From: Hysterium pulicare CBS 123377 | Taxonomy: Eukaryota > Ascomycota > Dothideomycetes > Hysteriales > Hysteriaceae | Assembly (NCBI GenBank): GCA_000467715.1 | Contig: AJFK01000052.1 | Coordinates: 101,231-165,230 of the forward strand | Direction of reading: 5' to 3' | DNA: 64,000 bases | Shown here: piece by piece, positions 57,463 through 64,000 of the stretch | How the letters are laid out: the number at the start of each line of letters is the position of its first letter | Numbering within the stretch: position 1 is the stretch's first letter | Made by a program: the position numbers and the translations under genes | Notes under the pieces: model-generated | What the model saw: the letters and a program-made list of their open reading frames with translations, nothing else | Databases searched by the model: none | Told to the model about the DNA's origin: nothing

Positions 57463-57908
57463 TTGGAAAAGAAGTAAAAGATCAAAAAAAGCTAAGGTGG
57501 AGAGAGGCTGCGGTAGACAGCTTTTCGAAAAACTTAATGCTAGATGATGAAAGATAAATCGCAGAACGGTGAGAGTTTGTTGTTTCGCGCCGATGAATAT
57601 ACCAATTATTTTCGTGTTCCTGTAGGACCCGATCTAATACCACCTGGGCTCGGAGACCGTAGTCGCATTCCTGGTGTGGAGTTGAGGCTGACGCACTGCC
57701 ACGAGTCGCATCCCAGGTCGGTATCCGAGACTAAATCTATTCTTGATATATGCGATCCGAACATACTAGTGTATGTTCAAGGGTACCTTTTTAAAATATT
57801 AAAAGTGTTTAAAATATGTAAATGGGTTTGACAAACCTGCTGCTTCTGAATTTCCCTTATCTGACTTGATTGATCTTTCTCACTTCCCGGCTCTTATCAC
57901 ATATCATC
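57463..57908. promoter_or_regulatory. bidirectional promoter of the oxalate pair
   Basis: The 446 bp between the two start codons must serve both genes. At 57651-57659 it carries CGGAGACCG, an inverted CGG-N3-CCG triplet of the kind bound by Zn2Cys6 dimers; the flanks read GCTCGGAGACCGTAG. A closely related sequence lies upstream of the third gene of the module. An open frame at 57544-57831 is not supported as coding. Confidence 0.5.
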
Positions 57909-59688
57909 ATGCCAACGCTCCTTAGTTGTTTGTCTGCCATGACCGACAAACCAGCTGTCATTATTCCAAATGAGACCAGCCCTATTATTCTATCGCATCA
58001 TTTGTTGCTTGAACAAGTTCTCTCGTTCCAAAAGAAGCTTGCGGCAGTTGGCATCTCACCGAAGGAGGCAGTTGGGATCGCTCTTCCAAACAGCCTTGAA
58101 TTCGTCATCTCTTTCCTCGCAACTGGGCTTCAGCGTGCTATATGCGCACCTCTTAACCCTGCCTACAAGCAAGATGAGTTTGAGTTTTACTTCGAGGATC
58201 TAAAAGCCCCGTTAGTATTGGTGCCAAAGGGAGCTATTGCTGGTAGTGGAGAAGCAATCAAGGCCGCAAGAAAATGCAATGTTGCCATTGCAGAAGTTTA
58301 CTGGAATGGATCCGAGGTTGCTCTCGAGGTGGGAGAGGACGACGGCCTTAGAGACTCGAAGCAGGCCAAAGTCGAGACACCGCAGCCAGAGGACGTTGCT
58401 TTGATCCTGCACACCAGCGGTACAACTGGCAGACCAAAAGCTGTATGATTCGAGCCTCCCTCCTCATTCTGAAAGACGCTGATAACATTCAGGTGCCGTT
58501 GAGTCACAGCAATCTGTGCCAGACCATGTCAAACATTCAAGCGACCTACAACTTGTCGCCAGCCGACCGAACTCTTCTGGTCATGCCTCTTTTTCATGTT
58601 CACGGTCTTCTCGCTGGGTTCCTCTCTCCCCTGATGAGCGGAGGGTCGGTCATCGTTCCATCCCGATTCTCGGCATCGGACTTCTGGCGCGAGTTTGTTA
58701 CACACAAGGCAAATTGGTACACTGCAGTCCCCACGATCCATCAAATTCTCTTGAAGAACGAACTCCCATCTCCAATGCCTAAGATCCGATTCATTCGATC
58801 ATGCTCTTCGCCTCTGTCTCCTACTGTGCACAGCCAGCTTGAGGCAAAGCTCGGAGCGCCCGTTGTGGAAGCATATGCGATGACGGAAGCGGCACATCAA
58901 ATGACATCCAACCCACTTCCACCTGCAAGCCGGAAGCCAGGATCCGTAGGTAAACCACAAGGAGTTGAGCTCGAGATCATGGATGACGAAGGCAACGTAC
59001 TTCCGCAAGGAAAGATTGGAGAAGTTTGTATCCGAGGCTCAAATGTCACTGCCGGATATATCGGTGAGGGCATTGCTTCCCCATTCTTCAAATCGGGACA
59101 TTTCCGCACTGGTGACCAAGGGTATCTTGATCCAGAAGGATATCTATTTTTGACCGGACGTATTAAAGAGCTCATCAACAAAGGTGGGGAGAAGATCAGT
59201 CCTATTGAGATTGACAACATTTTGGCTCAGCACCCAAGCATTCTTGAGGCTGTCAGTTTCGCCATTGACGATGAACTTTACGGACAGAATGTCGCGGTTG
59301 CCATTGCGCTCCGAGAGGGAAAGACACTTGATACCGAGGAGCTGTTGGCCTGGTTTGGTGAGCGAGCTGCCAAATTCAAGATCCCCAAGAAGGTAAGAAA
59401 TTCGAAAAGGGCCGATCGTGTTCTTCAAACTGATGTCTACAGGTGTTCTTTACCGACCATATGCCAAAGACTGCAACCGGAAAGGTTCAGCGCCGCCACG
59501 TTGCATCTGCCATGACTGCAACAGAGAAGAAGAGTTTCTTTGAGGGGGCTGCAGTTCCCAGCACATCCCAACCCGTTCAGGTATCAGCTATCGGTCGCTT
59601 CTTGAACTTGGGACGCTCCTTGATTTCCTACATTAGCTCTGTCTGCCAAGGCGCACTTTCTTTTGTATCCGGAGCGAAGAAAGCATAG
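57909..59688 (+). CDS. oxalyl-CoA synthetase (Pcs60/AAE3-like acyl-adenylating enzyme)
   Basis: Three exons (57909-58442, 58493-59392, 59443-59688) give 559 aa. Acyl-adenylate motifs are all present: LHTSGTTGRPKAV crossing intron 1, EAYAMTEAAHQMTSNPLPP, the TGDQGYLDPEGY and GRIKELINKGGEKISPIEID blocks, and the catalytic Lys in KTATGKVQRR. The motif AYAMTEA-H-M-SNPLPP is characteristic of plant AAE3 and yeast Pcs60, which activate oxalate with CoA and ATP. The C-terminal ~60 residues (IGRFLNLGRSLISYISSVC) are extra and hydrophobic. The end GAKKA is not a PTS1, unlike the SKL of yeast Pcs60. Product would feed the divergently transcribed decarboxylase. Confidence 0.92.
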
Positions 59689-59923
59689 GCGTTAAGCTGA
59701 ATACTCATGCAAGAAGGTGGTCAATTTTCTGGCGTTCGCTGTAAATGGTTAGCAGAATCGCGGTCTTTCCTTACTTTTGCGTTAATCGAACGCGTTCAAA
59801 TATGAGATATTAGACTGGATCAAGATATTTCTTTATGAGCTGCGCGTGTCTTCAAGTGTATGATATAGATTGAACGGAGATATTGTTGGGAAAACTGCAG
59901 GGTTCATGATGCTTTCATGTGCT

Positions 59924-59998
59924 TATCGGCCGAAGTAAATCATGCGACGGTACACTGTAATCTGGAGCTGGAGGTGTTCTGAGCCACTTCGGCCGATA
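59924..59998. repeat. 13-bp inverted repeat with TCGGCCGA core
   Basis: TATCGGCCGAAGT at 59924-59936 is matched by its exact reverse complement ACTTCGGCCGATA at 59986-59998, 49 nt apart. It lies between the synthetase 3' end and the next gene, so it could be a transcript hairpin or a pair of regulator sites. Confidence 0.7.
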
Positions 59999-60769
59999 GG
60001 TAATTGACAAGCTCAAAGCATTGAAGTATTGATGGAAGTTAATACTTTTGTCCTGGAGACAGGTTCGCGTTTCGACAAACAAAATCGGAGGTTGGTGGTC
60101 TTGGCACGCTAGCCAGCTTCATCAGACCCCAATCTCCACTTCAACCTCAATCTTTCATCCAAATTTTTCATCCAAATCTTTTGACTTATCATTTCCACAA
60201 CCAGCAGGATTCCGTTTCGTGCCCCGTTAAATCAATCTACGTAGAAAATGATAGATGAAGTTCCTTTGAGGTTGTCCCGTTTTTCTTGGCACCGCTCGGT
60301 GATTACAATCTCTTCTTCGCGATGATCATTTCCATTGCTCAATGATTTCTTCTGTCCTATCTATTCTTTCCCCTAACAATGTCTTGGTCAAGTTCTCAAT
60401 AATACTTCTATACTCAGGTCCTTTGAGATGTCCAAACGAAGCGCATATTCGGTATCCGAATCCTAACTACCCGGAAGGCAACAACACGCAACCCGAATCT
60501 GTCACGAACTTAAGAAACGACCTCAAGATGTGGAGAACCACGTGAAATGCAGCCAGTGGGAAGTATTACTCTTACTCTGGAATGGAGAATCTTGGATTGC
60601 GTAGTGGTACCTGCGTTGCTAAGAAAAGGCCATCGGGTTGACGGCTGACGACTTGCTTCGATGAACGTTCCTCTGCCCCAACTCTCGCGAACACTCTGAA
60701 ACCGTCGATACGTCCTAACGCACGGTCTATACAGTAATGACGATGAGCTTTCTGGCTCTTCTTACCACT

Positions 60770-60778
60770 CGGGGACCG
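60770..60778. promoter_or_regulatory. CGG-N3-CCG motif upstream of the OAH-like gene
   Basis: CGGGGACCG lies 147 bp before the start codon of the third oxalate-module gene. With flank it reads CTCGGGGACCG, one base different from CTCGGAGACCG in the divergent promoter. The inverted CGG/CCG triplets are typical Zn2Cys6 targets. Function is inferred. Confidence 0.45.
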
Positions 60779-60924
60779 ATATTGCATATACTTAATACTG
60801 GGCTGTACAAGTGGTGATATTTCCAACACTTCTCAGAGCATATTTCTTCTTCCTCACGTGCTATTTCTTGTCTGAGATCTCTTGAGCATTTCCTTTGGTA
60901 TTTTTCTTGATCGCCTTCTCAGCC

Positions 60925-62226
60925 ATGGTTATGATGCAATCAGCTATGGACATCCCTCAGCCAACAATGGATTCTCTCACCTCTAACGGATGGAGACCAC
61001 TTCCCCTAGGTCTCCCAAATGCAGAGGCAGGATCTTCTAGCGACCTTAACACGATCAGCCAACTCTCCTTCAAAGTCGACGTACCCCCCGTAACTCCAAC
61101 TGCCGCTACCACTACCCAAGAAGCCGCCTCCTCCACTGAGGGCTCCGTCTGCGGAGATGATGCATCCACAGCTGAAACCGCTTCAACTGCACCAAGCGAA
61201 CACGGCGACGTTGCTGAACCAGAACCCATCGTTGAGACGAAGCCTACGTCCGATATCCCTCAAGTAGTCGTTGAGGATGGATCAAAGCCCACATCTACCG
61301 TCGACATCCGCGCCCCCGAAGTCTTTGACCCTTATTCATCAGCTGCAACCCGTCTTCGATACATGGTCAAGAACTCGGATCACATCATCAAATGCCCCGG
61401 TGTCTACGATGGTCTTTCAGCCCGTATCGCCATCGACTGTGGCTTCGAAGGCATGTACATGACCGGCGCCGGTACGACCGCCTCCCGTCTCGGCCAAGCT
61501 GATCTCGGTATCGCCCACCTCCACGACATGCGCACAAACGCTGAGATGATCGCCAATCTACGACCCGATGGCCCACCATTGATTGCTGATATGGACACCG
61601 GATACGGCGGTCCTCTCGTCGTCGCCAAATCCCTTCAAGAGTACCACCGTGCAGGTGTCGCCGCCTTCCACATCGAAGACCAGATCATGAACAAGCGATG
61701 CGGACATTTGGCTGGAAAAGAAGTCGTCGACACCGAGACATACATCCAACGTATCAAAGCCTGCGTCGTTGCGCGCAAGCAGCTCCGATCAGACATCATC
61801 ATCATCGCTCGCACCGATGCTCTCCAACAAAAGGGCTTCGATGACTGCATTGAACGCTTGAAGCGTGCTCGGGATGAGGGCGCCGATATGGGTATCCTCG
61901 AGGGTGTCAAGACAAAGGAGCAAGCTGCCTTGGCTGCTAAGCTTCTTGCTCCATGGCCACTTTGCTACAATAGCGTTGAGAACGGCCACTCGCCCCTCAT
62001 CACGGCTCAGGAATGCCAGAATATGGGCTACAGGGTGATCATCTATAGCTTCGCTAGTATCTCTCCAGCGTACGTTGCTATCAAAAGTACCTTCGAGTGG
62101 TTGAGGGAGACCGGTACGACTGGTAGCAGCGTTACTCCGAAGACCATCTTCAATGTTTGCGGTTTGGCTGAGAGCATTGTTATTGATGAAGCGAGTGGTG
62201 GAAATGCTTTTGCCAAGGGCGTATAA
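60925..62226 (+). CDS. PEP mutase/isocitrate lyase superfamily protein, oxaloacetate acetylhydrolase-like
   Basis: Intronless, 433 aa from ATG 60925. Residues 1-145 are a low-complexity Ala/Thr/Ser/Pro/Glu leader. The TIM-barrel follows: CPGVYDGLSARIAIDCGFEG, GTTASRLGQADLGIAH, the metal-binding DMDTGYGGP (Asp222, Asp224), the gating loop NKRCGHLAG with Cys259, IIIARTDALQQKGFDDC and IIYSFASISPAY (residues 373-383). These match oxaloacetate acetylhydrolase, which cleaves oxaloacetate to oxalate and acetate in Aspergillus and Botrytis. Published work, as I recall it, uses a Ser in the active-site region to separate true OAH from related lyases; a Ser-rich stretch is present here but I cannot confirm the equivalent position. 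Known OAHs are about 340 aa, so the leader is an addition. Lies 1.2 kb downstream of the oxalyl-CoA synthetase. Confidence 0.82.
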   Translation: MVMMQSAMDIPQPTMDSLTSNGWRPLPLGLPNAEAGSSSDLNTISQLSFKVDVPPVTPTAATTTQEAASSTEGSVCGDDASTAETASTAPSEHGDVAEPEPIVETKPTSDIPQVVVEDGSKPTSTVDIRAPEVFDPYSSAATRLRYMVKNSDHIIKCPGVYDGLSARIAIDCGFEGMYMTGAGTTASRLGQADLGIAHLHDMRTNAEMIANLRPDGPPLIADMDTGYGGPLVVAKSLQEYHRAGVAAFHIEDQIMNKRCGHLAGKEVVDTETYIQRIKACVVARKQLRSDIIIIARTDALQQKGFDDCIERLKRARDEGADMGILEGVKTKEQAALAAKLLAPWPLCYNSVENGHSPLITAQECQNMGYRVIIYSFASISPAYVAIKSTFEWLRETGTTGSSVTPKTIFNVCGLAESIVIDEASGGNAFAKGV

Positions 62227-64000
62227 ACTCCTGCGGCGCTACTAAAGCCAATTGATGGCTTTGATAGAGGCAAGAGTGGCAACGATGAACGACGATGTGC
62301 TTTCAGTTTCTGTAACTGTTATACTGTGATTTCTGGATAACTTGGAGTTCTATTCTGATGAAAGGGTTATAGGCCTATCCCTATCCTCTCTTACTGTTCC
62401 TGTACCTACCGATTTGCACATAGATCTATAGACCATAAAATGAAAGAAGTATCTCCTGAACATTCTCATACGACTCACCTAGTCAGATAAGTCTTAAAAC
62501 GTGGTGCTTAGAGCAGCGACAATTTCTTTTCGGCTGAGTTGAGCTAAGTAGAAATGCAGATGCTTGATGATCGGCTTGTAGGTTTTAGCGAGCCGGCCCG
62601 CTCCCGCAAGTATCATGTTGTCATCCCTTCTCTCCTTCTATCGCGACTTTCGCCTCCAGCTCTTGCGGGTTGCATTCCACTATCATTTCGTTGATGGCTC
62701 TACAACATGTCTTCGCCAGGTGTTTATTCTTGAGGACTCCATCAGCCGCGAGCTCAGGCTTGCCAGACCAAGCTGCATCTAGTTTCGCCTATGCCGCCAA
62801 CTTCTTCTTCCTTCTTCTCTAAAATAGGATAACGGCGAGCAATGTCGCGACGACAGCTCCAGCACCTCCAAGACCGATGCCCACTTTTGCGCCCGTGGAA
62901 AGCGATATCCCTCCGGGCAATCCTCCATTTGGAAAGTGGAAAGAATCCACTATAGCTAGGCTGGGGGCTGAAAACATCTATTATATGAATCCCCAGCAAC
63001 TTCTTACACAAAAAATTGAAAACACTATAAGGTTATAAGTATTACCAACCTAAAAACAAGAGCCAGAAAACATCAAAAATACAAAAACATACAACAGCTG
63101 GTATTCGCTGCTGGTCACCCACGCAACTACTAATCAGCCGGTCAACTGCTTAAGTACACAAGAGCGGACGGGTTTGACTGTTTTCAGTTGCCTATGGTTG
63201 TATGTGGAAGTACATTGAGAGAATATTCCTTGATATACTTTGATTGTACAGCGTGTTAGTGTGCAAGCGTTGTTCGACTTCCATGCATATTTCTAATGTG
63301 GTCGGGGTCGGGGTCGACACCCAATTTGTTATACTGGAGATTGAACAACACAGTAGAGTTACTACTATCAGGAAGAGCAGGGCCGGGAGATATATCAAGA
63401 AGATAGACACAGCGCTCCAGCTAGGCTATTACGCGAGTTTGTACTAGTAGCTGAATAACATAGAGGCTGCTATCCATGTGCAACCACAGATAAGCAAGTC
63501 GTTTCCTAAGGAATACCTCCACAAGGTTAATGCATTCAAGTTGGCCTCCTGCGAATGCACGCCTATGGAATTAATATCGCCCTTCCATTTCTAGTTGAAG
63601 GTGAAAAACGGTCGTCCAACCTCATATTACTAATTCATTCCTTAGTTCGTTAATAAGCAATAGACATCTTATCAGTCATCCTGACTGATGATAGCGTGAG
63701 GCCTTGCGGACTGTTGGTCCAGTTCCTGCCCATCGGATGTGGGGGTACCGAAGGTGGCTCCGACCCCCTCTTGAATGGATCGTGCTACAAAAGGCTGTAG
63801 ATACTGAAGGAATGAACACTGGTACCGACTCGCAAGTGGAGCTCATCCTATTCGCATACGAACCTTGTATTGGTCAAGGAACGGTCAATGTTACGCCAAA
63901 AAATGCGATCTATCAATGTCCCAACTTTAGTCGTTAATTCTACCACATATCCCCACAGGTTTTCCTTTCAATAATACATCGTAATCTACCTAATGAATTA
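62227..64000. other. 3' end of window, gene-poor
   Basis: Apart from a small membrane-type frame at 62819-62977 no gene is supported. Sequence from about 63000 is AT-rich with several short open frames of no coherent composition. A plus-strand 77-codon frame at 63704 is unsupported. Confidence 0.45.
62819..62977 (-). CDS. small membrane-segment ORF or gene remnant, 52 aa
   Basis: ATG at 62977 opens a 52-codon frame: MFSAPSLAIVDSFHFPNG then LSTGAKVGIGLGGAGAVVAT and LLAVILF. The Ser-Thr-Gly-Ala-Lys-x-Gly-Ile-Gly pattern leading into a hydrophobic helix is common just before the membrane segment of fungal single-pass surface proteins. Here the ectodomain is missing and the frame ends right after the helix, so this is probably the last part of a decayed gene, or an exon reached from an upstream acceptor (ATAATAG) before it. 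Confidence 0.3.
   Translation of the reverse strand: MFSAPSLAIVDSFHFPNGGLPGGISLSTGAKVGIGLGGAGAVVATLLAVILF

Noticed and set aside
57544-57831. 95-codon frame in the divergent promoter
   Set aside because: Lies wholly between two start codons, no conserved composition; more likely promoter sequence.
51338-62226. Whole region as a secondary-metabolite biosynthetic cluster
   Set aside because: No polyketide synthase, NRPS, terpene synthase or dedicated transporter; only the three oxalate-related genes form a functional group.

Overview
The window is nuclear DNA of a filamentous ascomycete (Pezizomycotina). The genes are split by short introns, mostly 48-145 bp, with GTAAGT/GTATGT-like donors and CTRAC branch points. 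Fungus-specific families are present: a HET domain protein, a CRH-type GH16 wall transglycosylase, a fungal transcription-factor regulator, an Ayg1-type melanin hydrolase and an I78 inhibitor. A Leotiomycete-like genome would fit, but I cannot fix the class from sequence alone. No bacterial, viral, CRISPR or insertion-sequence features were seen.

Layout. 1-8.9 kb: an ankyrin-repeat protein, a PAP2 lipid phosphatase and a coiled-coil protein, plus two small unresolved coding candidates. 8.9-18.3 kb: a short HET domain protein, a coiled-coil membrane protein and a signal-anchor protein with a 13-nt microexon, followed by about 4.3 kb without a convincing gene. 18.3-29.7 kb is a dense housekeeping block, all on the + strand: a basic hypothetical protein, PUF6, RAD51 (with MCB boxes upstream), NUP120 and a UBE2S-like E2. 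29.7-41 kb is looser: AT-rich stretches with degenerate dispersed repeats and a 28-bp inverted repeat, a multipass membrane protein, the GH16 enzyme, two tandem paralogous membrane proteins of unknown family, an intron-containing tRNA-Lys(CTT) and a small I78 inhibitor. 41-48.6 kb: a fungal transcription-factor-like protein and RIC1, both on the minus strand. 48.6-51.3 kb is AT-rich and gene-poor with a HET-like remnant. 51.3-62.3 kb is metabolic: a nitrilase, an Ayg1-like hydrolase, and an apparent oxalate module.

The most interesting part is 55.7-62.2 kb. A ThDP-dependent oxalyl-CoA decarboxylase/2-hydroxyacyl-CoA lyase and an oxalyl-CoA synthetase (Pcs60/AAE3-like) are transcribed divergently from a 446-bp promoter. 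The next gene is a PEP mutase/isocitrate lyase superfamily protein resembling oxaloacetate acetylhydrolase, the enzyme that makes oxalate. Enzymes for making, activating and degrading oxalate would thus sit together. The divergent promoter and the promoter of the third gene share a CTCGGRGACCG motif (a CGG-N3-CCG inverted triplet), which suggests control by one Zn2Cys6 regulator.

Exon boundaries below were worked out by hand from splice signals, reading phase and family conservation. Those of recognised families are reliable to within a few codons. First exons of the HET gene, the second tandem membrane paralog and the transcription-factor gene are uncertain.
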